Below are positions 7,529-15,941 of a DNA stretch of 48,455 nt, piece after piece. The stretch spans positions 1 through 48,455 of the forward strand of contig CAZHLD010000016.1 in NCBI GenBank assembly GCA_964533185.1, in the 5' to 3' direction. The notes below the pieces were generated by a model that saw nothing but the letters and a program-made list of their open reading frames with translations, had not been told where the DNA came from and did not search any database. Each line of letters starts with the position of its first letter. The stretch's first letter is position 1. The DNA is from CAZHLD01 sp964533185 (GTDB taxonomy: Bacteria > Acidobacteriota > Terriglobia > Acidiferrales > UBA7541). The position numbers were made by a program, and so were the translations under genes.

Positions 7529-8319
7529 GTACAAGCTTCGCTGACGGGTCCGAATCTTGGCGTAGCTGGTCCGAATCTTGGGAAAAGCCTATGGAATTCA
7601 AGGGAAGCGGAATTCCAGAGGATCAAGTATCCGCGCGAATTCACGAAGTGATTTCTCTAGGGGAGAAGCGACCGCGATCGAATTGGATGAGAAAGGATTT
7701 TGGCTACATCAAAGCGACAGGATATAGACGTGGCGACAAGGAGCGGGCCAAGTCAGAACATCTTCTAGAGATAAAACTTTTCGGGGGCCACCCCCCACTG
7801 CCGATACCAACTTGGCCTGTTACGGGCTTGAATGAAGAGGTAGTCTTTATTCCAGTGTTAAATGCTGTTAGTCTGGCCAATACAAATGAGAAGCAACGTG
7901 AGATCGACGTGCTTGGGATTCTCAAATTTCCCAATCATAGTATTCTCTGCTCAGTCGAGATGAAGGGTGCGACGACCAATCACGCATGGCACGCAGTAGT
8001 GGAAAACCTCCAGCACCTCATACTCCTTCATAGCTATCCTCGAGATTTCCTATCGAATGTATCGAATCAAAGTCCGTGTGATCAATTTAGAAATCTGCCC
8101 CTGTCAGAAACTTGGGGTATGGTGCTGGCTCCCTCATCCTTCTTCAATTCTAGAGAAAAACGGGAAAATAGCTTCCGACACGCTAAGGACCTGATCAATA
8201 GCATCAAGCAAAAACTTGAAGTCACCATACTATTAGCCTGTTTTCCTGATGAGGCAGAGAAACCGATTGAAGTTCTTTTCCGCCCCGAGCACGTGAAAAC
8301 GCCCGAGCTGTACAAATGA
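7525..8319 (+). CDS. Predicted PD-(D/E)XK-type nuclease partner of the metallo-hydrolase
   Basis: A 264-residue protein not assigned to a named family. A restriction-endonuclease-like active-site pattern is visible: Glu104/105 in GLNEEVVF, Asp128 in REIDVLGI, then SVEMKG with Glu145-x-Lys147 after 16 residues, and a Gln in ENLQHL about 15 residues later. This order (E...D...ExK...Q) is that of the PD-(D/E)XK fold; the family call is inference. The ATG sits in an ATGA overlap with the upstream gene. Base composition is clearly poorer in G+C (a sampled 60-base line at 7861-7920 is 45%) than the flanking housekeeping genes, which suggests transfer. Together with the metallo-hydrolase and the duplicated tRNA-Pro, it looks like an acquired two-gene module. 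Confidence 0.55.
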   Translation: MSTSFADGSESWRSWSESWEKPMEFKGSGIPEDQVSARIHEVISLGEKRPRSNWMRKDFGYIKATGYRRGDKERAKSEHLLEIKLFGGHPPLPIPTWPVTGLNEEVVFIPVLNAVSLANTNEKQREIDVLGILKFPNHSILCSVEMKGATTNHAWHAVVENLQHLILLHSYPRDFLSNVSNQSPCDQFRNLPLSETWGMVLAPSSFFNSREKRENSFRHAKDLINSIKQKLEVTILLACFPDEAEKPIEVLFRPEHVKTPELYK

Positions 8320-8472
8320 AGTGCTGGAGCGGATGCCCCGCTGCCACGAGACCGGACTGAAGGCCGCAAGTCGTCCAATTTTCGGCGCCAGCTTGCAGTC
8401 GATACCGCAAACCAGTCTGAGAGCGACGCCACCTAAGATCACGGCTAGTGGAAGAAAGCTCGCAATGTACGC

Positions 8473-8478
8473 TAGAAT
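8473..8478 (+). promoter_or_regulatory. -10 box of tRNA-Pro
   Basis: TAGAAT lies 16 bp before the first base of tRNA-Pro. The same GTAYGCTAGAAT block precedes the decayed copy at 5782. No clear -35 is seen. Confidence 0.35.
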
Positions 8479-8494
8479 CTGAACCTAGGAATGT

Positions 8495-8571
8495 CGGGGC
8501 GTAGCGCAGCCTGGTAGCGCGCCTGCCTTGGGCGCAGGAGGTCCGGAGTTCAAATCTCCGCGCCCCGACCA
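8495..8571 (+). tRNA. tRNA-Pro (anticodon TGG)
   Basis: A full cloverleaf is readable: acceptor CGGGGCG (8495-8501) pairs perfectly with CGCCCCG (8561-8567); the anticodon stem CCTGC/GCAGG encloses loop CTTGGGC with anticodon TGG; the T-arm is CGGAG-TTCAAAT-CTCCG; A73 and an encoded CCA end at 8571. It reads CCA and, by wobble, other proline codons. Confidence 0.96.
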
Positions 8572-8643
8572 GATTCTGACGCGATTGGGAGAGCAGGAAA
8601 CGACGGTTCGCAGAGAGTTCTGATCCCTTCCGATGAGAACACA

Positions 8644-9492
8644 GTGAGACTTCCACATTCTGCCCCGGAACTGCAAACCTCCTCCGGCGAGAGACCTCTG
8701 GCGGTTGTGACGGGCGCGTCGAGCGGCATCGGGGCGACCTATGCGCGGCGGCTCGCGCAGGAAGGCTATGACCTGCTGCTGATCGCGCGCCGGGCGGATC
8801 GCCTGCAGCAGTTGTGCAGTGAGATTGCCGCCCGGGGCGGGCAGGCGCGGGCGCTCGCGGCCGATCTGACCCGCGACGACGATGTGGCGCGCGTTGAGGA
8901 GGAGCTGGGCGCGGCGAAAAACCTGGAATTCCTGGTGAACAACGCGGGCTTCGGCACCTATGAGCTCTTCCACGAAGCGGACCCCAGCAGCCAAGCGCAG
9001 ATGCATCAGTTGCACGTGGTCGCCACGGTGCGACTGACGCGGGCGGCCCTTCCCCGCATGGTGGCGCGCAATCGAGGGTACATCGTGAATGTATCGTCGG
9101 TGTCCGGCTTCATGCAGGGGCCCTACAGCGTGAGTTATTGCGCCACGAAGACGTGGATGAACAGCTTCACCGAAGGGCTGCACCTGGAAATGCGCCGGCT
9201 GGGAACGGAAGTGCGGGTGCAGGCGCTGTGCCCGGGGTTCACCGTGACAGAGTTTCATCAGACGATGAACATGGACCGGAGCTTCGCGGGCCGGAGCTGG
9301 TGGATGACACCGGAATCGGTGGTCGAGGAATCACTGGCGGGCGCGCGCAAGGGCCGGCTGTACGTGATTCCGGGGCTGCGCTACAAGCTGATCGTCGCGT
9401 TGCTTCGGCTCCTGCCGCGACCGATGCTGCACGCGTTGGTGGGACGCGCGCCCAACGTCCGACGCGGGGAGAGCAGACGGCAGGTCCAATAG
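8644..9492 (+). CDS. SDR-family short-chain dehydrogenase/reductase
   Basis: A 282-residue classical short-chain dehydrogenase with the Rossmann motif VTGASSGIG near residue 22, ADLTRDDDV after the third strand, the NNAG motif in LVNNAGFGTYE, a catalytic Ser in NVSSVSGF and Y-x3-K in SYCATK. The Arg after the second strand (ARRADR) suggests NADP(H). It resembles the DltE/YqjQ-type SDRs acting on lipids or ketones; the substrate cannot be told. The start is GTG 8644. It is followed after 56 bp by the ABC exporter genes on the same strand, so it may head that operon. Confidence 0.85.
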   Translation: MRLPHSAPELQTSSGERPLAVVTGASSGIGATYARRLAQEGYDLLLIARRADRLQQLCSEIAARGGQARALAADLTRDDDVARVEEELGAAKNLEFLVNNAGFGTYELFHEADPSSQAQMHQLHVVATVRLTRAALPRMVARNRGYIVNVSSVSGFMQGPYSVSYCATKTWMNSFTEGLHLEMRRLGTEVRVQALCPGFTVTEFHQTMNMDRSFAGRSWWMTPESVVEESLAGARKGRLYVIPGLRYKLIVALLRLLPRPMLHALVGRAPNVRRGESRRQVQ

Positions 9493-9548
9493 TCCCTCCC
9501 TTCCAATGCAACCTGCGGACAGTCCAAGACGTATTAGCATCAGGAATC

Positions 9549-10259
9549 ATGGCTGCCACCGAAGCTAACGGCATCGCGATCCGCACGGAGGACGTCCGGC
9601 GGCACTACGCGATGGGCCATTCCACCATCCGCGCCGTGGAGGGCGTCACGCTCGATGTGCGGCGGGGGGAGTTCGTCGCGCTGCTGGGCAGCTCGGGGTC
9701 GGGCAAGTCCACGCTGCTGAACCTGATTGCCGGGCTCGACCGGCCCAGCTCCGGCGCGATCTATGCCCACGGGCGCGACCTGGCCAAGATGACCCCTGCG
9801 GAACTGGCCCGGCACCGCAGCCAGACGGTCGGGATGGTCTTCCAAGCTTTTAACCTGCTGCCGCGGATGACGCTGGCGGAAAACGTTGAATTGCCATTGC
9901 GCCTGGCCGAAGTGGATCGCAGTGAACGGCCGGGGCGCGTACGCGAAGCACTGGAACGGGTGCGACTGGGTGCGCGCAACCACCACCGGCCGAGCGAGCT
10001 TTCCGGTGGCGAACAGCAGCGCGCGGCCATCGCTCGCGCACTGGTGAATCGTCCGACGATACTGCTGGCCGACGAACCCACCGGAAACCTAGACAGCCGC
10101 ACCGGTGAGGAAATCCTGAACCTGATTGCGGAGATCAACCAGTCGCTCGGGATGACGGTGGTGATGGTCACGCACGAGCGGCCGCTGGCCGAGCGGTACG
10201 CACAGCGGCAGATCTTCCTCGCCGACGGGAAACTGCTCGACGGGAGCGCGCCGCAATGA
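9549..10259 (+). CDS. ABC transporter ATP-binding protein (LolD/MacB-type)
   Basis: A 236-residue ATPase of the MacB/LolD class. Visible motifs: Walker A GSSGSGKST, Q-loop VFQAFNLLP, ABC signature LSGGEQQRAAIARAL, Walker B ILLADEPTGNLD and the H-loop VTHE. The ATG at 9549 gives the usual family length; the open frame extending upstream to 9138 lies in another frame of the SDR gene and is not homologous. The stop overlaps the permease start in ATGA, so the two subunits are coupled. This class powers mechanotransmission across the inner membrane for lipoprotein, peptide or drug extrusion. Confidence 0.93.
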   Translation: MAATEANGIAIRTEDVRRHYAMGHSTIRAVEGVTLDVRRGEFVALLGSSGSGKSTLLNLIAGLDRPSSGAIYAHGRDLAKMTPAELARHRSQTVGMVFQAFNLLPRMTLAENVELPLRLAEVDRSERPGRVREALERVRLGARNHHRPSELSGGEQQRAAIARALVNRPTILLADEPTGNLDSRTGEEILNLIAEINQSLGMTVVMVTHERPLAERYAQRQIFLADGKLLDGSAPQ

Positions 10260-11608
10260 AGTTCGTGGACCTAGCCGAGCTCGCCGGACGCAACCTGCGC
10301 GAGGCCATGCTGCGCAATGTTCTGACGACGCTGGGCATCGCCGTGGGGGTAGCGTCGCTGGTGGCCATGCTCTCGCTCGGCGTCGGGTTGCAAGAGCTAC
10401 TGAGCGGACGGCTGGAGCGTAGCGGGCTCTTCGACACGGTTTTCGTCACATCGCGACGCATCGGCGAAATGGGCCGGCCGCGCAAGGCCGAGGTAGCACC
10501 GGAACAGATTCGCCCTTTGGATGAAGCCGCCCGGAACGAAATCGCCCGCCTTGCACATGTGCAAGAGGTGTACCCCGAGATCCGGTTTCCCGCCGAACTG
10601 CGATACGAGGATGCGCCGCGGATGACGACCGTCGCCGGCCTGCCGGATTCGGCGCGGCAGAGAGAAGCTTTTGACGGAATCAAAGGCGCGTTTTTCACCA
10701 GCCCGGACGCAGACGAGACCATTCTACAAATCGAGTTCGCACGCGACCTCGAGAAAGAGCCAACGTCTCTGCTCGGCAAGGACTTGGTGCTGCGGTATGC
10801 CGAGAGACAGCCACTGGCGCCTTCGCCGGGCACCGCGGCCTCCAGCCGGACTGGTGATGGAGGTGTGAACTGGGGCTTCTCCGTCATTCCGCGGGAAAAG
10901 AAACTGCGCATCGTGGGGATCGTCGAGACTGAACCCGGGGCCTCATTCGGGGGCATGTGGCGCAGCCGCGTGTTCATCCCTTTGCAACTGGCGCAGAAGC
11001 TGAGCTCCGTGCAATTTGCGGACCTGAGGCAGGCGATGCGCAGCTCAGGGACGTCTGAATACCTGAGCCTCTCCGTGCGGGTGGACAGCGCGGCGCGGGT
11101 GCCGGCGGTGCAGGAGTCCATCAAGAAGCTGGGCTTTCAGACATTTTCGCTGCACGACATGGCGAAGGGGCTGCGACTGGCCTTTGCCGTCCTGGACAGC
11201 TTCCTGGGCGCATTCGGCAGCCTGGCGCTGGCGGTGGCCTCGCTGGGTATCATCAATACGCTGGTGATGGCCATCCTCGAGCGGCGACGAGAAATCGGCA
11301 TCTTGAAAGCACTGGGAGCGGCCGACCGCGACGTCAAGCAGCTTTTCTTTGCTGAGGCGGGAGCGATGGGGCTGATCGGCGGTTCGCTGGGCGTTGGGTT
11401 GGGATGGGCGATCGGGCGCATCATCAATTTCGGGATCAACATCTACCTGAAACAGCAGGAACTCCCACCGCAAACGATCTGGTCTGTGCCATGGTGGCTG
11501 GTGCTGGGAGCGATGGCCTTTGCGCTATTGGTGAGCCTCGCGGCCGGCCTCTATCCCGCCTCTCGCGCGGCCAAGCTGGACCCTGTCCAAGCCCTGCGAT
11601 ATGAGTAA
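10256..11608 (+). CDS. ABC transporter permease (MacB_PCD/FtsX family)
   Basis: A 450-residue permease: N-terminal segment RNLREAMLRNVLTTLGIAVGVASLVAMLSLGVGL (one membrane helix), a long periplasmic MacB_PCD domain (about residues 60-300), then the FtsX block with three helices: SFLGAFGSLALAVASLGIINTLVM, GAMGLIGGSLGVGLGWAIG and WWLVLGAMAFALLVSLAAGL. The typical cytoplasmic coupling segment ERRREIGILKALGAADRDV is present, as is the terminal PASRAAKLDPVQALRYE. It pairs with the preceding ATPase. No membrane-fusion protein gene is adjacent, so the export partner lies elsewhere or the pair acts alone. Confidence 0.93.
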   Translation: MKFVDLAELAGRNLREAMLRNVLTTLGIAVGVASLVAMLSLGVGLQELLSGRLERSGLFDTVFVTSRRIGEMGRPRKAEVAPEQIRPLDEAARNEIARLAHVQEVYPEIRFPAELRYEDAPRMTTVAGLPDSARQREAFDGIKGAFFTSPDADETILQIEFARDLEKEPTSLLGKDLVLRYAERQPLAPSPGTAASSRTGDGGVNWGFSVIPREKKLRIVGIVETEPGASFGGMWRSRVFIPLQLAQKLSSVQFADLRQAMRSSGTSEYLSLSVRVDSAARVPAVQESIKKLGFQTFSLHDMAKGLRLAFAVLDSFLGAFGSLALAVASLGIINTLVMAILERRREIGILKALGAADRDVKQLFFAEAGAMGLIGGSLGVGLGWAIGRIINFGINIYLKQQELPPQTIWSVPWWLVLGAMAFALLVSLAAGLYPASRAAKLDPVQALRYE

Positions 11609-12503
11609 GGCAAGACGTTTCATCCTGCATTGCAGCAGCGTTGTGCTCTTCACTCTTGCCGTTGTGCCGGTGGCGCGCGCGGCGGGGCGGATCGAATGCC
11701 GCGCGATGGCCAGCCAGATTTTGGGCCGGCCGGTTCGCTACTGTGTACTGCTGCCCCCGAGCTATGACACCGAAAAGGCACGGCGGTATCCCGTCCTTTA
11801 CTACCTGCACGGTCTGGGCGACAACGAGCAGTCGCTGGTGAACTTCGGCGGGTGGAACCTGGTGGAAAACCTGCGCGAGCAGGGGCGAATCGGCGAGTTC
11901 CTGATTGCCGCCCCGGACGGTGGCCGCAGTTTCTATGTAGATTCACAAGACGGGCGCGAACGCTACCAGGATTTCTTCATCCGGGAATTTCTGCCCTTGA
12001 TTGACAGGAATTACCGGACACGTGCCAGCCGCTCAACACGGGGAATCACCGGTTTTTCGATGGGTGGATATGGGGCACTGCGCTTTGCATTTGTGTACCC
12101 GCAGTTGTTTGGGTCGGTCAGCGCACATAGCGCCGCAGTGATGGCGCAAATGCCGAGAGTCAGTCTTTCTGGCTCACCGGGCGGGGGACGCACGGCAGGA
12201 TTGCTGGGAGGGGTCTTCGGTTCGCCTCCCGACGCGACTTATTTTGACCGGATGAACCCGTTGACGCTGGCCCGGCAGGCCTCCGGACTAGTCAGCTTGA
12301 AGATCTATTTCGACTGTGGGAGTGACGACCACTACGGCTTTGACGCAGGAGCCCGGAAGCTGAATCAGGAATTGAAGGCGCGCGGCATCGCGCATGAGTT
12401 CCACATCTACCCAGGCGGGCACGATTTCACGTACATCGCGCAACACATGCCCGCTTCGCTGGAGTTCCACTCCCGCGCATTTGGAACCACGATGAAAAGA
12501 TAG
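11601..12503 (+). CDS. Secreted alpha/beta-hydrolase, feruloyl esterase/antigen 85-like
   Basis: A 300-residue esterase with a signal peptide (FILHCSSVVLFTLAVVPVARA). The alpha/beta-hydrolase triad is readable: nucleophile Ser in GFSMGGYGALRFA (about residue 155), an acidic residue in YFDCGSDDHYGFD (about residue 240) and His in YPGGHDFTYI (about residue 273). YPVLYYLHGLGDNEQS supplies the oxyanion region. The family (Esterase D/FrmB/antigen 85) includes feruloyl esterases and mycolyl-transferases; substrate is not predictable. Its start lies 8 bp inside the permease gene, so it belongs to the ABC operon and may act on the exported molecule or in the envelope. Confidence 0.87.
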   Translation: MSKARRFILHCSSVVLFTLAVVPVARAAGRIECRAMASQILGRPVRYCVLLPPSYDTEKARRYPVLYYLHGLGDNEQSLVNFGGWNLVENLREQGRIGEFLIAAPDGGRSFYVDSQDGRERYQDFFIREFLPLIDRNYRTRASRSTRGITGFSMGGYGALRFAFVYPQLFGSVSAHSAAVMAQMPRVSLSGSPGGGRTAGLLGGVFGSPPDATYFDRMNPLTLARQASGLVSLKIYFDCGSDDHYGFDAGARKLNQELKARGIAHEFHIYPGGHDFTYIAQHMPASLEFHSRAFGTTMKR

Positions 12504-12568
12504 GATCCTTGTTCCTATGCTAAGATTTGTGCGAGTACCCTGGATCACCGCCGATTTCCCGAGGACGT

Positions 12569-12754
12569 ATGACTGAAAAAGAGCGCATCCTGGATCTGAT
12601 TCGAAACCTTCCAGAGACTGTCGATGTTGATGATGTAATTGAGAAGCTTTACTTCAAGAAGATCGTTGATGGCGGCCTGGCCGACCTGGCTGCCGGTAGG
12701 CTGATCAACCACGCAGAGGCCAAGAGGCGGCTGGCGAAGTGGCTGCAACAATAG
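12569..12754 (+). CDS. Antitoxin-like protein of a RelE/ParE module
   Basis: A 61-residue acidic/basic helical protein starting with ATG 12569 behind GAGGACGT. The layout ILDLIRNLPETVDVDDVIEK followed by GLADLAAGRLINHAEAKRRL matches small antitoxins found directly before RelE/ParE toxins: an N-terminal interaction region and a C-terminal 'G-x-x-I-x-H-x-E-A-x-x-R-L' tail. It overlaps the toxin frame by 16 bp, typical of such pairs. In these modules the antitoxin binds the toxin and, with it, the promoter. Confidence 0.72.
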   Translation: MTEKERILDLIRNLPETVDVDDVIEKLYFKKIVDGGLADLAAGRLINHAEAKRRLAKWLQQ

Positions 12755-13071
12755 TCTGGTCGGAGCTGGCCCTTGAGAGTCTGGGCCAGCTTGCTGCCTA
12801 TATCGCCAAAGACTCGCCCCATTTCGCTGCGCTGACAGTTTCCCGAATCCTCAATTGCATTGAGCAAGCCGCAGCATTTCCACTCAGCGGGCGCGTGGTA
12901 CCGGAATACGCGGAACCACAACTGAGGGAGCTTTTCTAGCGTAACTACCGGGTGATCTATCGCGTGGAAACAGAGCAAATCATCGTGTTAGCCATCTATC
13001 ACGGGCACCGGCTTTTGCCCGAGGACTTTGACAAGAAATCCCGCAAAAAAAGAACCGGGACGCCAGGCTGA
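12739..13071 (+). pseudogene. RelE/ParE-family toxin interrupted by an amber stop
   Basis: From GTG 12739 the frame encodes a ParE-like protein: TIVWSELALESLGQLAAYIA, AFPLSGRVVPEY and PQLRELF, then TAG at 12937-12939, and in the same frame RNYRVIYRVETEQIIVLAIYH, GHRLLPEDF to the TGA at 13069-13071. The part after the TAG is the conserved core strand pair (NYRVIYR...I.HG.R) needed for toxicity, so the product ending at 12939 (66 residues) should be inactive. A single base change from CAG or AAG would make the stop. The full frame would be 110 residues, the normal size. Either a real inactivating mutation or a sequencing error. Confidence 0.75.
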
Positions 13072-13095
13072 GGGACCCGGGCACCCCGGTTTTTC
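13044..13095. terminator. Bidirectional rho-independent terminator
   Basis: AACCGGG (13053-13059) pairs with CCCGGTT (13085-13091), followed by a T-run on the plus strand and preceded by an A-run (13045-13051) that gives a T-run on the minus strand. It lies between the plus-strand toxin module and the minus-strand PilZ gene, which are convergent. Confidence 0.55.
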
Positions 13096-13130
13096 CTGCC
13101 CACCTCCGCAGGTTGAGGGCAAGAACCGTT

Positions 13131-13466
13131 CTACGCAGCGTGTTCGTCGCCGCGCAGGAACTCGTAACGCTCAATAGCGGCTACCACAGCCACTTTGCCA
13201 GTATCGTCGACCTGGGAGCGTTGCACCCGGCCAAGACAGCGTACGCGGACCGGACCGGCCAGGGTGATCTCGTGGGGCAGGGTCAGAAGGATTTCTACGG
13301 GCGAGCCCTGCTTGACCTCTTTGGGCAGCATGAAATGGACGCCGCGAGAGCTGACATCCCTGGATTCCGTGGCCGCCTCACCTACCGCCGACCCGGTGGT
13401 CCAGCGAACGACCAGCGGCAACTTGATGCGAAACCTCTGGGATAACCGACGCTCGGTATCGGACAA
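13131..13466 (-). CDS. PilZ domain protein
   Basis: A single-domain PilZ protein of about 111 residues. The c-di-GMP-binding signature is visible: R-x3-R in ERRLSQRF followed by D-x-S-x2-G in SRDVSSRGVHF. The rest is the beta-barrel (VEILLTLPHEITLAGPVRV, VRCLGRVQR). A longer frame to 13538 exists, but AGGAGG placed 7 bases before a TTG at 13466 and the point where similarity begins favour the short form. It probably adapts c-di-GMP level to surface behaviour or polysaccharide output. It follows the NarX/NarL genes on the same strand. Confidence 0.82.
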   Translation of the reverse strand: MSDTERRLSQRFRIKLPLVVRWTTGSAVGEAATESRDVSSRGVHFMLPKEVKQGSPVEILLTLPHEITLAGPVRVRCLGRVQRSQVDDTGKVAVVAAIERYEFLRGDEHAA

Positions 13467-13605
13467 GGACACGCCTCCTGTTGAACGCGTCCAGAATAGA
13501 GGCAGGACACGATCCTCCCAATAGTGCAAAGGGGCCAAAATCTGGCAGTCCGGAGTGGTACAAGGGTACTGGGTAGAATTGAGGAAAAGCCGGGACTATC
13601 CCAAA

Positions 13606-14271
13606 TCAGGCCTGATCGATGAGCCGGTGGTGGATGGCGTAGAGGGCCAGCTCGAGGCGGTCCGAGACGCCCAGCTTGTCGAAGATGTTATGCAGGTGAT
13701 TCTTGACGGTCTGCTCGCTGATAAAGAGCTTCTCGCCGATTTCCTTGTTGCGATAGCCCTGGGCAACCAGTTGGACGATCTCTTTTTCGCGGTCGCTGAG
13801 CAGGGGTTTGTCGCGGCGCGGGCCGGACTCGGAGGACTTGGAAAAGGCTTTCATGACCTCCGCGGTCATGCGGTTGTCGAGCCAGATTTCGCCGCCATGG
13901 ACTTTGTAGATGCTCTTCAGCAGCAGGTCGCTGGCGGACTGCTTCAGGACGACACCGCGCGCCCCCAGCCGCATGGCGCGAATGACGTCGCGGTCGTCCT
14001 CGGCGGCGGTCAGGACAATCACGCGAGTGGTCAAGGTATCGAAATTCACCTCTTCCAGCACGGCGAGGCCATCCTTATCGGGCATGCGAAGATCGAGGAG
14101 AACAATATCGGGTTTCAGCTTGCTGATCAGCTTGATGCACTCATTGCCATCAGAAGCTTCGCCAACAATGGTGATGTTGTCGTCGGCAGTCAGCAATTTG
14201 CGCAGACCGTCGCGGAAGATGGCGTGGTCGTCGGCCACGAGGATACGAATCGGCTGTTTGCTCTTAGCCAT
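13606..14271 (-). CDS. NarL/LuxR-family response regulator
   Basis: A 221-residue two-domain regulator. Receiver: RILVADDHAIFRDGL with the acidic pair, phospho-acceptor Asp in IVLLDLRMPDKDG (about residue 58), Thr in IVLTAAEDD and Lys in GVVLKQSASD. The C-terminal LuxR helix-turn-helix is LSDREKEIVQLVAQGYRNKEIG with SEQTVKNHLHNI. Its start codon shares one base with the stop of the upstream sensor kinase, so the two form a cognate pair. Target genes are not evident; no nearby repeats mark a binding site. Confidence 0.93.
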   Translation of the reverse strand: MAKSKQPIRILVADDHAIFRDGLRKLLTADDNITIVGEASDGNECIKLISKLKPDIVLLDLRMPDKDGLAVLEEVNFDTLTTRVIVLTAAEDDRDVIRAMRLGARGVVLKQSASDLLLKSIYKVHGGEIWLDNRMTAEVMKAFSKSSESGPRRDKPLLSDREKEIVQLVAQGYRNKEIGEKLFISEQTVKNHLHNIFDKLGVSDRLELALYAIHHRLIDQA

Positions 14272-15941
14272 CAGGCCAGCGGCACCTCTACCGTCAGCCG
14301 CGCGCCATGACCCGGGTTAGACTCCACTGTCAAGATCCCCCCCACGCTCCGCGTGCGTTCCTTAATGGAAATTGGACCCAACCGCAAGCGGTCCAGCTCC
14401 TCCCCCACGAAGCGGCCCGCAAAACTGAAGCCTTCACCGTTGTCGTCCACGACGAGGACAACCCGGCTCTCATTTTGCCATAGTTTTACCACGACGTGGG
14501 TGGCACGCGCATGTTTTTTTATGTTGTTGAGTGCTTCTCGGTAAATCTGGAAGAGGTCGCGGCAGATGCGGTCGGGTACCTGCAGGCTGGCATTGTCAAG
14601 GAGCAGGTCAAGCGCCATTCCGGCCTCGTTGCGGAAGCGTTCTGCAAACCCGCGCATCAGGTCCACCAGGTCGGCACTCTGAACGCGAAGGGGACGCAGG
14701 TCGGTGACAAAGCGCCGCAGTTCTTCGCTCTCGTTCTTGACGGTTTGCTGGAGCGCGGCCAGGCTTCCGGGGGCCTGCTCGGGCGACTGGGGCAGCTGCC
14801 GGCGGAGGACGTCGAGCTGGATTTCCACGCTCAACAGCGTTTGCAGGATGCCGTCGTGGAGGTCGCGGGAGATGCGGCTGCGCTCGGCTTCGATGGCTCG
14901 AGATCTCAGGTGGCGCAGGAGAAAGAGGTTTTCCAGGGGCGGGCCCAGATGGCGGAGGATGCGCTCGAGCCAGCGCAAGTCCTGCGGCATGTATCTCTGC
15001 CGGCCATTCATCAGAAGAACACGCCCCACCGGCAGGCCGGCAAAATCGAAACTGGCCGAAAGGACGGAGCGCGGACTGAGCTCCTTCCGTGTGGGGCCGG
15101 GCAGACGGGGCACATCGGCCAGCCGACGGCCGTCCTGGCGGTCCCAGGCGAAGCCTTCTCCGGCGCCCTCCAGGCTGTTCCAGCAGACGCTGGTGTCCAT
15201 GCGATCGAGCCAGTAGCCATCGCCGCGAGTAATGGGGAGGCTCTCGGGAACGATGCGACTGCTGTCTTCGCGGCTCACCTTCCAGACGAAAATGCGCTCC
15301 AGATCCGAGTCGCGGAAGACCAACAGTGCGGATTGAGAGGCGAAAGCCCGAGCAAGATTCTGTAAGACCAGGCGCAAGGACTCGGCCAGACCTCGCTCGA
15401 CATGCAGCATTCCGGTCGTGCGCGCCAGAAACTCATGTTCGGCGGCATGACGCCGATTCCGGTCGCCCAGAAAGGAAATGCCAGCGCCAGCGCCGAAAGT
15501 GCCAATCGCCAATGCGGCCCACGAGAACATCTCCTGCCAATCGAACGGCCGGTGATAGATCGTGTGCGCCAAGAGGGCCAGGGTTACCCCCGCGGCCAGC
15601 AAAACAGAACGACGCAGGCCCCAGCGGATACCCGCGGAAAAAGCCACCAATAGGAACAAAAACCAGAAGGCCATAACCGAAGGAGTGATCAGCAAGAAGC
15701 CGAGGAGAAGAACGAGGTCAACATAGATGGGGAGATTGAGGTCGCTGCCCCGGCGGAAACGCTGCGCCACCGCGAGCGCGAGGGCAAGGCCCAGGTAGAT
15801 GGCAACGAAGACCACCGCTCGCCGCTCGCTCAGCAGGGGCTTGAGCTCGAGCAGATCCACCAGTGCCAGAAGCAAGAAAATTGGTCGCGCATAAGTGACC
15901 TGGCGGTCCAGGTGGCGGCGTTCGGAGGCATGGGGCTGCAT
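14271..15941 (-). CDS. NarX/DegS-type sensor histidine kinase (HisKA_3)
   Basis: A 556-residue membrane kinase. The N-terminus has about five to six hydrophobic helices (PIFLLLALVDLLEL, AVVFVAIYLGLALALAVA, LVLLLGFLLITPSVMAFWFLF, SVLLAAGVTLALLAHTI). A GAF-like middle region (about residues 190-340) follows, then HisKA_3 with the phospho-accepting His in SRISRDLHDGILQTL, and HATPase_c with N-box EALNNIKKHARA, G1 DDNGEGF and the closing GHGARLTVEVPLA. The signal is unknown; the membrane region has no large periplasmic loop, so it probably senses within the membrane or through the GAF-like part. It lies divergently from the MerR-TPR gene. Confidence 0.92.
   Translation of the reverse strand: MQPHASERRHLDRQVTYARPIFLLLALVDLLELKPLLSERRAVVFVAIYLGLALALAVAQRFRRGSDLNLPIYVDLVLLLGFLLITPSVMAFWFLFLLVAFSAGIRWGLRRSVLLAAGVTLALLAHTIYHRPFDWQEMFSWAALAIGTFGAGAGISFLGDRNRRHAAEHEFLARTTGMLHVERGLAESLRLVLQNLARAFASQSALLVFRDSDLERIFVWKVSREDSSRIVPESLPITRGDGYWLDRMDTSVCWNSLEGAGEGFAWDRQDGRRLADVPRLPGPTRKELSPRSVLSASFDFAGLPVGRVLLMNGRQRYMPQDLRWLERILRHLGPPLENLFLLRHLRSRAIEAERSRISRDLHDGILQTLLSVEIQLDVLRRQLPQSPEQAPGSLAALQQTVKNESEELRRFVTDLRPLRVQSADLVDLMRGFAERFRNEAGMALDLLLDNASLQVPDRICRDLFQIYREALNNIKKHARATHVVVKLWQNESRVVLVVDDNGEGFSFAGRFVGEELDRLRLGPISIKERTRSVGGILTVESNPGHGARLTVEVPLA

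Noticed and set aside
9138..9548. Upstream extension of the LolD-like ATPase frame
   Set aside because: It overlaps the SDR gene in another frame and has no ABC motif; ATG 9549 gives the normal length.
13555..14310. Long plus-strand frame opposite the response regulator
   Set aside because: It is the antisense shadow of a gene with a complete receiver and LuxR domain.
14496..15365. Long plus-strand frame opposite the histidine kinase
   Set aside because: Antisense to an intact kinase; no protein-like motifs of its own.
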